Origin: Cytidiella melzeri
Taxonomy: Eukaryota > Basidiomycota > Agaricomycetes > Polyporales > Irpicaceae
Assembly (NCBI GenBank): GCA_022592445.1
Contig: JABYQR010000036.1
Location: 1-64,000 of the forward strand
Length of the DNA stretch: 64,000 bases
Direction of reading: 5' to 3'
Shown: positions 22,789-35,326 of the stretch, piece by piece
Layout of the letters: each line of letters opens with the position of its first letter
How positions within the stretch are numbered: the first letter of the stretch is position 1
Position numbers and translations under genes: made by a program
The notes under the pieces: model-generated
Seen by the model: the letters and a program-made list of their open reading frames with translations, nothing else
What the model was told of the DNA's origin: nothing
The model's database searches: none

Positions 22789-23940
22789 ATGAAGTTCGCT
22801 ACCTTTGTTTCTCTCGCTGCTGCGTTCATCGCCGCGTCAGTCTCGTCCGCCCCCGTCAAGAGAGACGTCGACCCCAACCTCGTCCCCCAGTTCGGTGTCA
22901 CCGCTGGACAGAACCCCACCGGCACTGGGTAAGCACTGAGTGCAATAATATACTCAGAGGAACTCTGCACTCACGTTTGCACGCACAGTGACTGTGATGG
23001 TATCAACAATGCCCAGGGTGTTCCCATCAAGATCCCTTGCACATGCCCTCCGGACCGTACCTCCTTCATCGCAGTTCGTATATCTCCTTTAAAACTCATA
23101 CCAAATAATCATTGAGAACCACAAAACAGGAGCTAAACTCGAACGTCGCCGCTGGCCATGTTCTCAACAACCCCAGCGTCCTGCTGTCCTTCCCTACGGA
23201 CAACTCCCAGGCGTCCCAGCTTGCTCGTATCAACGCCGCAACTGTCACACTCCAGAACCTGCATGGTGCGGGTGTCGGTTGCCCTGCTTCATCTACTACC
23301 TTCCTGGCACAGGCTGCAGCTATCCAGAACGGAACGCCTGCACCCGCTCCAGCACCTGCCGCCGCTGCACCTCCGCCTCCACCTCCCCCAGCTGCTGCCC
23401 CCGCCCCCGCCCCCGCCGCTGGTACACCATCGGCAGCTCAGGTCGCTGCGCTCGCTCCTGATCTCGGTTTCTCGGCTGGCGTGAACCCCACGGGCACTGG
23501 TGATTGCGACGGTGCTGTCAAGGGAGCCAACGGTCAACCCATCAAGATTCCTTGTGCTTGCCCACCTTCCAAGGACGTGTTCATCGCGGTACGTGCTTTC
23601 CTCTGCTTTCCCCCCCACTATCATGTACTCACTCAAAAACATTGCGCGTTAGGCTTTGACTCGTGATGCTCAAGCAGGTCACGCCGTCAACAAGTACGTT
23701 CATCATCTCCCAACCAATTTCAAAGTTCTCCTCAAAGAAACTAACAATCTCCGTTTTGTCTTTCTTGTTTGCAGCCCCTCCGTCTCCGTCCACTTTGGCA
23801 CAAGCAACTCCAACGCCGACTTGATCTCCAGGATCCAGACCTCCCTCGTCACCTTGCAGAACTTGAACGGCCCAGGCCAGGGTTGCCCCGCCGTCTCGAC
23901 GACGCTATCTGCTCAGCTTGCCGCTGCTCAGGCAGCATGA
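22789..23940 (+). CDS. Secreted protein with two cysteine-containing repeats, 296 aa
   Basis: Five exons keep one frame: 22789-22928, 22989-23073, 23130-23588, 23653-23693 and 23775-23940. Residues 1-20 form a signal peptide (MKFATFVSLAAAFIAASVSS), followed by a KR site (APVKRDV) that looks like a Kex2 cleavage point. The mature part has two copies of one module: CDG...PIKIPCxCPPxxxxFIA, GHxxNxPSV, then TLQNLxGxGxGCPAxSTT. A linker of about 35 residues rich in Ala and Pro joins them. Each module has four cysteines, suggesting two disulfides. Intron positions are conserved between the modules (after FIA), which supports internal duplication. I know such modules from uncharacterised mushroom secreted proteins; I cannot name a function. 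Confidence 0.82.
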
Positions 23941-24292
23941 TTCCTCGGGCTCCTTAATACTCCTGATCCGTCTAATTTATTGCAGGATCTGTCTTGTCTT
24001 CTTGATACCCTTAGGGTCACGATGATTCCCCCCGCTCTTTCGTTCGTCGTTGCGGTAAAAACCAAAAGTAGTCATTGCTGAGCTTGGGTCGTTATTTGTT
24101 ATTGGTGATGTGCAAACTGAAATGAACAAGGTGCTAGCCACCCTCCTTTTCACTCCACGCTGTTGTGATCCAGCTCGAACAAACTTTTTGGCACCCACTT
24201 TTCGATCTCTGAGCGTTGGTTCACCCATGACAAATCGTTGAGCTTCTTTGTGTCTAAAAATTCCCGACATCATACACACATAACCCCCAATT

Positions 24293-26111
24293 TCATTCCG
24301 CCACGCCCGACAAACACCTCCGTACCCACTCTGCTGTATCCTCCGTCACGTTCCACAACACGTTCAACGCCGGTAAATCCCAACTCCAATCCCCAACAAC
24401 ACCCACCTCCTCTCTCTTTTTGACGTTGTATATCGAAAGCGCGGCGAGACCCATGTAGGTGTGGTACGGATCTACACAGTCGAACGTCAAGCTCATTAAT
24501 ATGAATTCTTGTGTTGGCTTTTTTTTTTAAAGTGGACAAAGAAACAAACAATTTTACCTGGTTGGGGGTATTCTGGAGCTTTACATATCCCGCCGAATTT
24601 AAATTGGCATCGGTCTAGGAAGGAATGTAGAGGGGCTGTATCGACGAACTGTGTGGCGTGCAGTATCTATAATCGTAACAGGTGTGTGTGTCAACGTTGA
24701 GTGGAACGGGCACGTCGTATCAACAAAAAAAAAGAGAGAGAGAGAGGAGGAGGGGGGGAGGGGGGCTTACTGATAGGGAGGCACCACACCAGAAACAGTA
24801 GCATACATCCGCGACCTTGTTCGTCCGCCCGGAAAACCCACCCTCGGCTTGTTGGGTCTGCAACAACCACCGTACGGTGGCCTCTCGGTGTCGAGGGGAC
24901 AATCGGGCGGTTGGTTTTGACGAAGACGGAGCTGGGCAAAGTGCGAGAGAGGCCAGAGCGCAATACGTCGTACCGCCTTAGTTGGTTTTTGTTTTTGTTT
25001 TTGTTTTGGTGGACGTATATAAGTATGTGAGGATGTGGTATCCACGAAGGTTGGAAGCGAAAAGAGCATACCGAGGGCCTCGCTGTAGGGGGTCTGACCG
25101 TACCCACCTTCATAACTCTATACACAACCGAATGTGAACACCGACTCTGGCGAGGGTATAACAAAACAAAAATTGGGATCGTACCTCGCAGGCCTGGATG
25201 TAAGTGGTAGCACGGTCTGTGTCTACACCTGACCAGTCACCAATCATACTGCTGATGGCGAAGGCACAGTAGAGTGGACGTAGATCTGCTTCGCCGCTCC
25301 CCGGAAACGCACTGAAGCTGCGCACACAGTTAGAGAGAGAGACACAGAGAGAGAGAGTAAACCTCGGCAAGAGAGAGAGAGGGGAGCATTTGTCATTGCG
25401 CACTACACACTCACCTCCCGTCCTCGCGTTGACATGCTCTGACAAACTTGACGAGCCCAGGTCGTTCGAGCCGCGTAAAGTCGTCTCGCAAAATCGCCAG
25501 AGTCAGGAGCGCGGTGTAGGTCATGATTAGGTTCGGAGTGTCGAATTCTGAATAGTCTGCCTAGAGCCGCGATGATGAGAAATTGCGAAAAAAAAAATCG
25601 CGTAGAGAAAATCAAATTCAGGTAAAGCACTTACAGCCATATTCAAAGGCTGCACGTCCTCAGCTCCGGTCATGTAGGTGCTCCCTTTGAACCCAGTTCC
25701 ATAAATCCCGCCTGTGAGTTCCCAAGGCGTGTCAGCCGAGAAAGAGAACGATCTTTTGAAAGACAGAATCGGGAGAAAAATAAGGGAGGTTAACGAACTC
25801 GACTGTTGTTCCCAAACCCATTCTCTCCACGCTTCACGGTCGACCTCGGTAGTAGCCGTGTTCACCGTCCCCAAAATATCCAAACTACCGAGTGAGTAGA
25901 ATCCTATCGCCATGCTGTTGGGGAATCTCAGCATTGAGTTTCGAGCCCCCCTTGTGAAGAGTAATGATATACTATGGATAGAGTGCACTCACCGAGAGGC
26001 GTCAGCTTCCGCTTGGGAAGGCGGGAGACCTTGCATGCATCTTGTGCAATGCCCACTGTGGCCTTTCCTTCCTAGGTTTCCGAGTTTGAGCGGGGTAAGA
26101 GGAGATGACAT
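24293..26111 (-). CDS. CDC43: Geranylgeranyltransferase type I beta subunit, 388 aa
   Basis: Nine exons keep frame: 26111-25993, 25950-25799, 25711-25635, 25560-25415, 25317-25185, 25117-25072, 24976-24771, 24666-24558 and 24471-24293. The enzyme attaches geranylgeranyl to CaaX cysteines of Rho-type GTPases in the cytosol, paired with an alpha subunit. Family signatures appear in order: HSGHCTRCMQGLP, FYSLGSLDILG, SFSAFPGSGEADLRPLYCAF, DWSGVD, YEGGYGQTP, a GGTTYCALASL motif, GGFSGRTNKVADVCYCFWCG, CQFKFGGICK and DPYHTYMGLAALS. The Asp and Cys of DVCYCFW and the His of YHTY are the usual zinc ligands of prenyltransferase beta subunits. Length is normal. It has been mistaken in the past for the farnesyltransferase beta subunit; the order and spacing of motifs fit type I better. 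Confidence 0.9.
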
Positions 26112-27004
26112 CAATTTTTGTTTTTGTCCGAGGGTGTTTTTGGAATCAAGCGTCGATGGTTCGTTACTTGGCAGTGGCTACGATGCAATACGGGTGATCA
26201 ATACTTTACTGCTGTGAAGTACGTTCCAACTTGTACGTATACTAACCTGGCTATGTTACCTTGTGCTGTCAGTAATCGAAGTTACGAATGAATGATCATC
26301 AGTTGAAGATTAATCATATTATGTGCAACTAGATAGACGCGCATCTGATAATCGGCGAAATGGTGACCACCATTCGCGAATGTACTTGATACAGCATTGA
26401 CAGAGTGATGTACATGAATACAATGTACAATGTCCGAGAAGGCTGAATTACGGAGACTACACATTGAGACTTGAATACAGGCACGGCGGGGTTTGATATC
26501 GGTATAGGTGGAGAGTCGAATGACAATGCAAAGTGAGGGGGGTTTCGGGCCATGCATGATCTCAACTACAAAGGACTTTCCCGTAAAGCTTGCAAGTCTC
26601 AACAGCAGTTCGTGTGTTGGCTGCTGATCCAGCCGGATGATCCCGTACACTGTGCGTAACGTATACGGCGGTGGCAGGAAATGACGAGACCCAACAAGTT
26701 CATTGACACTACTTTGATGCAATGGACAGTCAAACTGCAGCTGGCGACACGTACCTCTGTACCTCAAGACACCACGACGCCGCTGATAACAACGGGGTAT
26801 GAGCTGCATTGGGTGTCAATGGACCCTTAGTTCTGAGAGAGCGGAACTTCACGAACGTGTGAAAGGACAAATGCCATTGTGCGATTGCAAACCTGCAAGG
26901 TGTTACGTGAGCCCATGGCGGGCACGTTGCAAATGAGCTGAGACTAGTTCATTCATGATCCTGCATTGGGGGCATATTGATGTCTTGCGAACGTTGACGC
27001 GAGA
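26112..27004. other. No gene recognised
   Basis: This includes the promoter side of the CDC43-like gene. Open frames here lack motifs and are probably chance. Confidence 0.4.
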
Positions 27005-27839
27005 TTATTCGACATCAATGTGTAACTTGACGAGAGGCTTGGAGATGTTGACGAGCTTAGCCTCGTGGACAGCGCGGGGAGGTCCAGACCGCTGGACGGA
27101 AGGCCTACAGAAATGAATCATAGTCAAGAGAACGGAGCATGGAACCAAATCGATGTCTGTTTCGAATCCAATAGGAGGGAGCGTCGAAGGCAAACACGAA
27201 ACAGGGTTCGAGCTGAACAGTCATTTGAGGAACAAACTCACAGTCGCCGGTTCTGGATCTTGAAAAGAACAACATATGACATACATGTCCGTGGCCGTTA
27301 GCTCCTTGGGGAAGGTCAGCTGCTAGAGTTGTCGGACAACTCAAGGCACTCTGCTAGCGACACCTGCTACAAAAACATGGCCATATGAGCCGTGTTTCCG
27401 AGGGACAAGATCCTTGAGTGTTGCGACAGATTTGTCGTCGAGACTGCGTACATACGACAGTGCATGGTACAAGCACCGGCCGATGCTGACTTGAGATGGG
27501 TACTGGAGACTGTAGACAGGCGGCCGGATCTTTTGCCGCACGAATTGCGAGCAAGCAGCTCTTTGGGTGACGCGTCAGTTCGACACCACAGAAAACTTGC
27601 GCGCACAACGTTGCGAATGACGAGGAAGACGTGTTTGTGAGCAGGGACGTCGATGTGGAAAGCCAATTTGAACGGGCGGCATGCACCGGAAGGTCCGGCG
27701 ACATCCAGTGCTTGTATCGGGCACTTACCTCCGATTGCAGATCCTCCGGCTTGAAAGCCTCCGCTACCACGGCGTGTTTGCAGCATTTAGCTCTTACTTG
27801 CGATCTTGTCACGAATATGCTATGCCATGCTCCGGGCAC
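27005..27839 (-). CDS. Unrecognised multi-exon gene, head to head with GDH2
   Basis: Open segments in different frames are joined by plausible splice sites: a GTAAGT donor near 27730 and a GTGAGT...TTCAG intron near 27230-27205. The segments include MPGAWHSIFVTRSQVRAKCC near the start, SIGRCLYHALSYVRSLDDKS, ELTATDMYVICCSF and a C-terminal KLVNISKPLVKLHIDVE. No domain is recognised and the exact exon set is not settled. The 152-bp gap to the GDH2 start codon makes a shared promoter likely if the gene is real. Confidence 0.4.
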
Positions 27840-27991
27840 ATATAAACGACTGGTGCGGTTCGTTATATCTTCTCGCTTTCATCCACCCCATCCATCGCGT
27901 CGCTCATCGTCCAACGTGCACCTCATCTCTTACACTCTGTTCTGCCATAGATAATATCGTATAATCCCTCCCCAAAAACACGTCGCTTCCA

Positions 27992-30900
27992 ATGTCGGGT
28001 ACACTGCAAGTTCCTTCAGGAGCAGCGACACCGGCTTCGGCGGGTACTCCCACTGAGGCAAAAAACCTCTTGCCAATGCCAGGCCAGCGTGCTGTTACAG
28101 GCGACCACACGACCCAGCGCGTGCAGAACGTGCCAGGGTACTCTACGCCCGTCTTCAGAGGCAAGGACGAGCAAAGAGTGAAGGTCCAGGCCAATGTCGC
28201 CGCTCAGGTGAGTACACTGCAGTCCCTATTTTCGTGCCAGACCGCGTGCATCGCCCGTCATATGAGAGCTATGTTGTCTCGATATGACGTATGGTGCCTT
28301 GTTTCGAGTCTGAGCGCATACAGCCCACTCCGCTCATGTCGTTCTAGACGCATATAGTCACGCGGCACGCTCCTCGCGACGCGTCTTGTCGTGTCCGCGG
28401 ATCTGCGATGCATTCACAAGCGTTCTTTATCTGATCAATTACTGCGAACTGGTTAGCTAACTCTAACTTCTACTGGCAGGGTTTCGTTCCCCGCGAGCTC
28501 GTTCCCAACGAGGTCAACTGGTTCTACTCTCACCTAGGCATCGACGACAACTACTTTTCGTCCGAATCTATTGCCACCATCTCGGATCACATCATCGCAC
28601 TCTACAGCGCCAAGGTCCTTGCCTTCACGAAGCATGACCCCAACTCGCTTGTCATCGACCTCGAACATATCGACAAAGATGGAAAGGGAGCAACTTTCAT
28701 CCACACCAGCCCGCCTGGTAAGACTTCGACCGAAGGCCCCGGCGCGACTTGCGAAACCAGGATCAACGAAGAGTTCCTCGATCGTTCGACGCCGGAGAAG
28801 GCATATAGACTGGAGACATACAGGAGTACTGGGAGCATTTCGGCTACTGCCAGCCAACAGCTGAGATGCTACTTCGTCAGCAAATGCAACTTCCCTGCGC
28901 AACCTCCCGCCTCATCTCGCACTGACGGGTACGCACGTTTCTCGTTTTACATCCTGTGTACGCTAATAGGGTTTTTGTTAGTCGTACTGACATAAAGACA
29001 GTGTCAGACTCTGCTTTCCTCGAGAAAGCGTCCCAAAACACGCTCGATATTTATCAGGATATCATGTGGAACGTCGAGAAGCGCTATGGACCCGTGATCG
29101 AACAATTTGCCGTCGAGGGTTCAAGGGAGCGTAGGCTCGTCATTGGCTACAAGATGGGAGGTACATCCAAGTTTTTCAGCGCGCTATCAAACCTGTATCA
29201 CTTCTACTCGCTGTATAGCGCAAGGAAGTATGTTGGTATGTATCGTCTTTCTTGACCTATTTTGCACCGATGGCTGAGTGCGTGCTTAGAACAATTCTCC
29301 AACGGTATCACCATCATCAGCCTGTACCTGAATCCTCTTCCTGGTGCGAGGGCTCCGCCAATCGAGGACTCAATCTTCCAGATAATGAAAGAAGCCTCCC
29401 TGCTCTTCTGTCTTCCCGACAACCCCTTCTTCTACGCAACTGATTCGTCCAGTGCATCACATGCAGTCCAGGAAGCGACCTACGCTTGTGAGTAGTTTCT
29501 GAGGCGTGACCTCCGCAGCTCGCTAAACACACGTCTCAGACTGTGGCTGGATCTTCGCACAACACTTCTGCAACCGTCTAGGCTCTTCGTACCTCGCTCT
29601 CAAGAACTTGTTGGACGAGTCGAATCCTTCGCATGCTGAGGTCCTCAACGACATCAAGAGGAGATTCAGGGAGGAGACCTTCACACGAGAGAGTATTGCG
29701 CAAGTCATTCACGCGCATCCCGAGTTGGTGAGCATAGAGACTTCCGCGTAATCGTAAACCTTCTTGATGAGAATCGGCGGCGCACAGATCAACCTCTTGT
29801 ATGTCAACTTCGCCATGGTGCACTATCCGGGCGCAGATGAGGCGTCCCAGCTCATGCAAGTGATACCCCATGTATTTCTTGATCCTTGTAGTTGCTGATG
29901 ACCTCGTTTCAGGCCTACCTTGTCATACCAACGCCTCCAGACCATCGAAGTCCTCAGCGATCAGCAACTCTACGACAAGATCAGGCGCACCGTTGCAAAC
30001 AAGCATGAGCTGCAAGTTTTGGAGAGCTTCCTGATCTTCAACAAGTAGGTGCCGTAATGTGCGCAATCTTACCTGTACTGACTGTTCATTATGAAAAAGG
30101 CACGTATTGAAGACAAACTTCTACCAGCCTACAAAAGTTGCGCTCTCCTTCCGCTTGGCTCCTGACTTTTTGCCCGAAGTCGAGTACCCGAAGAAGCCAT
30201 TCGGTGTCTTCTTCGTGATTGGAAATGAGTTCCGTGGGTTCCACATTCGGTTCAGGGATGTTGCTCGTGGCGGCATTCGCATGGTCCGTTCGAGAAATAG
30301 GGAGTGAGTGTATTGTGGCCGCTCAAGTCGAGTCTACTTGATATTGACACCATCTGAACAGGACATACTCGATCAACCAGAGACAGCTGTATGTTATCGT
30401 TGCCCGTCAATAGCCCGATGGTAGACTAATATAGCGCGTAGGTTCGACGAGAACTATGGTCTAGCCTCGACACAGTCTCTCAAAAACAAGGACATTCCCG
30501 AAGGTGGCGCGAAGGGTACCATCCTTCCTTCGTACGCGACCGACAGCTTCTCGCCGCTGCATACAACTGCTGATGCTTCTTCCTCTTAGCCTTGGTGCCC
30601 AACCGAAAGTCTGCTTCGAGAAATACGTCGATGTTCGTGCTCAGTCCTTTCGTGATGACGAGGCCATCTGACCTTCTGGCATCTCATGCAGGCGATTATC
30701 GACCTGTTGATCCCAGGGCAAACTCCCGGAATCAAAGAACGGCTCGTGGATCTCTACGGAAAGAACGAAATTTTGTTCTTCGGGCCTGACGGTACGTCAT
30801 TGATGCATATCGACGGTTCCTTGTTCCTCATGGTGCATTATGTGCAGAGGGGACTGCAGATCTTATGGATTGGGCAGCTCGTAAGTATCATCTCTCATCA

Positions 30901-32388
30901 CGCCTGTAGTCACAACCACTGAACATGTCATTGTCACAGTACACGCTCGTGAGCGTGGCGCAGCAGCTTGGTGGAAGTCTTTCACTACAGGCAAGAGCGC
31001 TGAACATCTCGGCGGCATACCGCATGACACGTACGGCATGACGTCGCTTGGGGTTCGACAGTATGTTATTGGCATGTTCAAGCAGCTCGGCTTGAGGGAG
31101 AAGGATATCACGAAGGTCCAGACTGGTGGACCGGATGGTGACCTTGGGTCCAGTCAGTATTTCTGTTTTCATTAGATTGCAACGGCCTGTACTGAATGAA
31201 TTCGTTTGTGCAGATGAGATTTTGCTGAGCTCGGACAAGACCGTTGCCATTATCGATGGGAGCGGTGTTCTAGCTGATCCAGCTGGACTTGACCGTGAGG
31301 AACTCGTCAGGTTGGCCAAGGCGCGTATTCCCGTGGGCAACTTTAATACGTCAAAGTTGAGCAAGGATGGGTATCTCGTTCGGGTAGAGGATCAGGATGT
31401 CAAGCTGCCTTGTGGGTTTCACTTCGCATGACAGTGGACAAGCCTTAAGCTCATTGCTATCTACAGCTGGGGAAGTCGTCGCAGACGGCACTGACTTTAG
31501 GAATGGTGCGCATTTGCGATTCAAGGCTGACCTATTTGTGCCTTGCGGTGGCAGGTGAGATCGTCATTACGTACTCCTCTCACGGCTGCTAATCGATAAT
31601 ATTAGACCCGAGGCAGTCAATATTTCTAACGTGGCTGCGCTTGTTGACTCGGAGGGGAAGCCACACTTCAAGTACATCGTCGAGGGCGCGAACTTGTTTT
31701 TTACTCAACAGGCGCGTTTGTATCTCGAGAAGCGCAAGGTGGTGTTGTTCAAGGATTCCAGTGCCAACAAGGGTACGTGTTGCAGATTTTACGACGTTGG
31801 ATGACCGCTGACGATGGTTGATTCAGGTGGTGTTACGAGCTCGTCACTGGAGGTCCTCGCGGGTCTCGCCCTCTCGACGGACGAGTATGTCGAGCTCATG
31901 ATCTTCAAGGACGGCAAGCCTTCAGAGTTCTACAAGAGTTACGTTCGCGATATCCAGGACAAGATCAACGAGAACGCTGCCGCTGAATTCTCGTGCATCT
32001 GGAAGGAACATTCTCGTCTACAGGGTGCCAAGCCGCGCACGATCATCTCCGACGAGCTATCTAGCAAGCTTAACGATCTCCAAGCTGAATTGGAGGCTTC
32101 CGACCTGTTTGACGACGAGTCGAGTCGAAGGGGCGTCATCAAGCGCGCTATACCAAAGACTCTTGTTGAGAAGCTCGGCCTTGATGAGGTTCTCAAGCGA
32201 TTGCCGGAGGCGTACCAACGTGCGTTGTTCTCGAGCTGGGTTGCGTCTCATTTCGTACGTTGTCTTTGTTTGCGGAAGTTTCCACGCCGAGTGGTTGTTA
32301 AACAACAACTTTCTTGCAGATTTACAAGTATGGAGTGAACGGGTCGTCCGTTGACTTTTTCCACTTTGCGAGGGACCTTGCGCACTAG
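27992..32388 (+). CDS. GDH2: NAD-dependent glutamate dehydrogenase, 1054 aa
   Basis: It converts glutamate to 2-oxoglutarate and ammonium with NAD, feeding nitrogen catabolism. Nineteen exons give one open frame from ATG 27992 to TAG 32386-32388, and 1054 aa is normal for the large fungal form. The N-terminal regulatory region contains WNVEKRYGPVIEQFAVEGSR and YKMGGTSKFFSALSNLYHFY. The catalytic half contains FRDVARGGIRMVRSRNRE, the lysine motif PEGGAKGTI, the nucleotide-binding GGPDGDLGSNEIL, and FKYIVEGANLFFTQQARLYL. Intron 6 has a GC donor (29856-29857, GCAAGT); a GT donor 4 bases later leads to a stop, so GC is required. Exons 9 (27 bp) and 13 (33 bp) are unusually short. It probably shares a promoter region with the minus-strand gene ending at 27839. 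Confidence 0.95.
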
Positions 32389-33075
32389 GGTTGCGCTCTC
32401 CTGGACTGGTATCGTTATTATAAAACACCTGTGTAGAGTAGTGTACAGAATGAGAAGGACATTGGATAGCTCCTTGGACAATTGTAGTTGTATCTATAGC
32501 AGGGTCTCACTATTTGCTGTGATGTGCCGATATGCAGCATGAGTTGGGTGCATGTTCCGAGAGATGTTGCACGGTCGTGGTCAGCTGCTAGTCGTGCGCA
32601 GTCAGCACCCTTGGGGTGTCTCTTTCCGGTTGTCTAGACTTTTGTTTGCCATGAGTTCTGTCTCGTGGGGAGCTGCATACGTAGCTCGGTAGGTCACGTA
32701 TCATCACACCATCGTTTGCACATGCCAGTGCGTAACGGGGGTGCTTGGCTTTGTAGCACGACCACCCGCAAGAACAGTGTCGCAGCTTGGGTCAATGTCT
32801 TGCCAGGTTTCAGTTGGCTTCATAAATGTACTTACAGCAGTTGAAGAACAGTAGAAATATAATCATGCCACGGCCGGGCGACGGCGGTGGTTCCGGGAGG
32901 GTTGCTGTTACTACTATGTTTAGGAACATAACGTCATTATCCGGTCAAGCCAAAGCTACTAGTATATATATATAAGAGAACTCGGGCATAATAACTCTAG
33001 ATTCGTTTTCCACTTTACCCATTCCCTCGCAGCGAAGTGATTCTGGATATCATTATTTCTTAGCTTATCACTCCC
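32389..33075. promoter_or_regulatory. Intergenic region with TATA box for the SDR gene
   Basis: No gene is visible. An AT run (AGTATATATATATAAG, about 32959-32974) lies about 105 bp upstream of the SDR start codon and is the likely TATA element. Confidence 0.5.
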
Positions 33076-34734
33076 ATGTCTCTCTCAGGCAGTATCAGCA
33101 GCAGCCGGGCCACCTCACGCTCGAGGACGTCTCGCACGTTTGAGAACCCAATGGCTCCTCTAGATGGTGTTCATCCAGTCTTTCACGCAGGGCGCGTCGC
33201 TGTCATCACCGGAGCAGGCAGTGGGATCGGTCAAGCAGCTGCCGTAGAACTCGCAAAGTCATTTGTTCTTTTTCTTGCTTCTGCTTGTTTCCTGTTGTTA
33301 CTCACCAAAATTCTTTTTCTTCTTGCTTTCTTTCTTTCTTCTTGTTCTCTAGGCTGGGTTTGAAGATCGCGATAGCCGATGTCGACGAAGCAGGGCTTGC
33401 GGACACTGCGAACCAGGTTGTTGCGATCATCGGGGAATCCAACCTGCTCGTCGTTCCTACCGACGTCAGCAAGAAGGAACAGGTCGAGAATTTGCGAGAC
33501 AAGGTGTACGAGGCGTGGGCAGAGGTGAGCTGGTTTTTTCTTGATTCAGTTTTGGATTGGGTAGAAGCGGAGGTTCAGATCCGTTGTGGGTCCTTGCTTT
33601 GCTCTCTCTTGCGTGTTTGCGCTCTAGGCGGTTGATTGACGTGTGCCAGTCAACGCCGATCGCATCCCATTATCATCATCGTCGAGGTGCTTTGCTGTTT
33701 ACCCTACACCCTTTTACGCACAGCAATCAGTCTGCGATGTATTCCTGACCATTACTCTGCTATTACCCAGGTCGCAGTGCTGTTGAATAACGCTGGGATC
33801 GGTGCAAAGGGGACATCGTGGGAAGGCCTCGACAACTGGCACAGGGTCATGGACGTCAACCTCTTCGGGTGGGCTCCCAGCATTTCCCCTCAGTGTATTC
33901 TTCTCATTAACTCCGGATCCGACAGAGTCGTGAACGTACAGCAGACCTTCATCCCTTCCATGGTCCACCAAGAGAACACAGCGGTAATCATCAACACCGG
34001 CTCAAAGCAGGGCATCACAAACCCTCCGTGAGTCTAGCTGCCCTTGGCGCACTGTATTCGAAACCCTCAATTTTGTGTGTTGACAGAGGAAACGCCGCCT
34101 ATAACGCGTCCAAGGCCGCAGTCAAGTCGTTAACCGAAGGCCTCGCATATGAACTCCGCAACCTGCCATACGTGAACGTCACAGCGCACCTGTTCGTGTA
34201 AGTCACCAATCCGCGCAAACAAGAAGAAAACAGAACAAGCAAAAATCTGATTTCAATCTTTTCTTTTAATAAACGTCGACTATCTATCAGTCCTGGATGG
34301 ACACACACAGGAATGACGGGTAGCAGAGTCGCTGAAAAGCCCGCGGGAGCCTGGACAGCCCAAGAAACCGTTCTCTACATGGTATGCATCCTCTCCTTCG
34401 CTCTCCACTCTTTTCATCCTCCCATACATACTTGTACTCCCTTCCACATCTCTAAATCTGCACCTCCACTCCCCTCCCTTCCCCCTCCCCCTCCCCCCCT
34501 GGCTCCCGATTCCGTTGGAAAAACTAACCTCCCGAACAGCTCGACAAAGTCCGCGAAGGCAGGTTCTACATCATCTGTCCAGACAACGAAACCAGCCCGG
34601 AGCTCGACCAACTTCGGATCATGTGGGCGGCGGGAGACGTCGCCGAGGGTCGACCTGCGCTCAGTCGTTGGCACAAGGATTATAAGTCTTTGTTTGAGGA
34701 GTACGTCAAGGATAGCTTGGGCCGTCTCGATTGA
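33076..34734 (+). CDS. Short-chain dehydrogenase/reductase, 316 aa
   Basis: Seven exons keep frame: 33076-33257, 33353-33524, 33771-33868, 33926-34027, 34087-34197, 34291-34381 and 34540-34734. The Rossmann cofactor motif TGAGSGIG lies after about 40 extra N-terminal residues; a second in-frame ATG at 33151 would give the more usual short N-terminus. IADVDEAG ends with an acidic residue at the position that in classical SDRs favours NAD over NADP. NNAG, the helix Asn (MDVNLFG), Ser (INTGSKQG) and YNASK complete the catalytic tetrad. The C-terminus (PGWTHTGMTG...LSRWHKDYKSLFEEY) resembles mould SDRs of unknown substrate. The substrate cannot be read from the sequence. Confidence 0.9.
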
Positions 34735-34735
34735 G

Positions 34736-34763
34736 AGAGAGCAAGAGAGAGAGAGAGAGAGAG
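34736..34763. repeat. (GA)n microsatellite
   Basis: A GAGA run directly follows the SDR stop codon and would lie in its 3' UTR. Confidence 0.8.
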
Positions 34764-35326
34764 CTGGGGCAGGAAGGAAGAAAAGGATTAAAGGAAGAGG
34801 GCGAAGAGTACGCTCGGGATTTGTTCGGATTGTAACCAGATGGATGTAGAAAGAGATTGTGGTTTTTTTTTCCCACCTTGTACAAAATGTAATTTGTGGT
34901 GTACAAAAGGATGTAAATGCGTTTGAAAGAGAAATGTTTTTCTAGGAATTGACTCTGTTCTGAGCGGTTTCTCGATTCATAGTACTGCTAGAGTGAGTAC
35001 TGGCTACTATTCGTGGTGGCGAAAAGACGTTGCAAATCTTACAATACGTGAGCAAACAAGGGAATGAACAATATCAGAGAGTGAGGAGGTTAGATGCGTA
35101 GAGAGGGCAAAGAATCATTCGGACAAAAATAAGAAGAGAGGATGCATATATGTAATTATAAGTAGCACCGTACGGCCGACCACACAGGACGTGACAGTCT
35201 ACAGCAACGACCTCGATAGTAGTACAGCCGCTCAAGGTTGCAAAAGCGGCAAAAAAAGGCAGCAGAAGCAAACATACCGCATATACCGGAAGACGAAACT
35301 ACGTGTATAATTTTTTAGGAAAACAT
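34764..35326. other. Convergent intergenic region, no gene recognised
   Basis: SDR (plus) and FZO1 (minus) end facing each other across this AT-rich spacer. Poly(A)-signal-like AT tracts are present, but no gene. Confidence 0.5.

Noticed and set aside
26282..26809. 175-codon minus-strand open frame
   Set aside because: No start context, splice neighbours or recognisable motif; likely chance.
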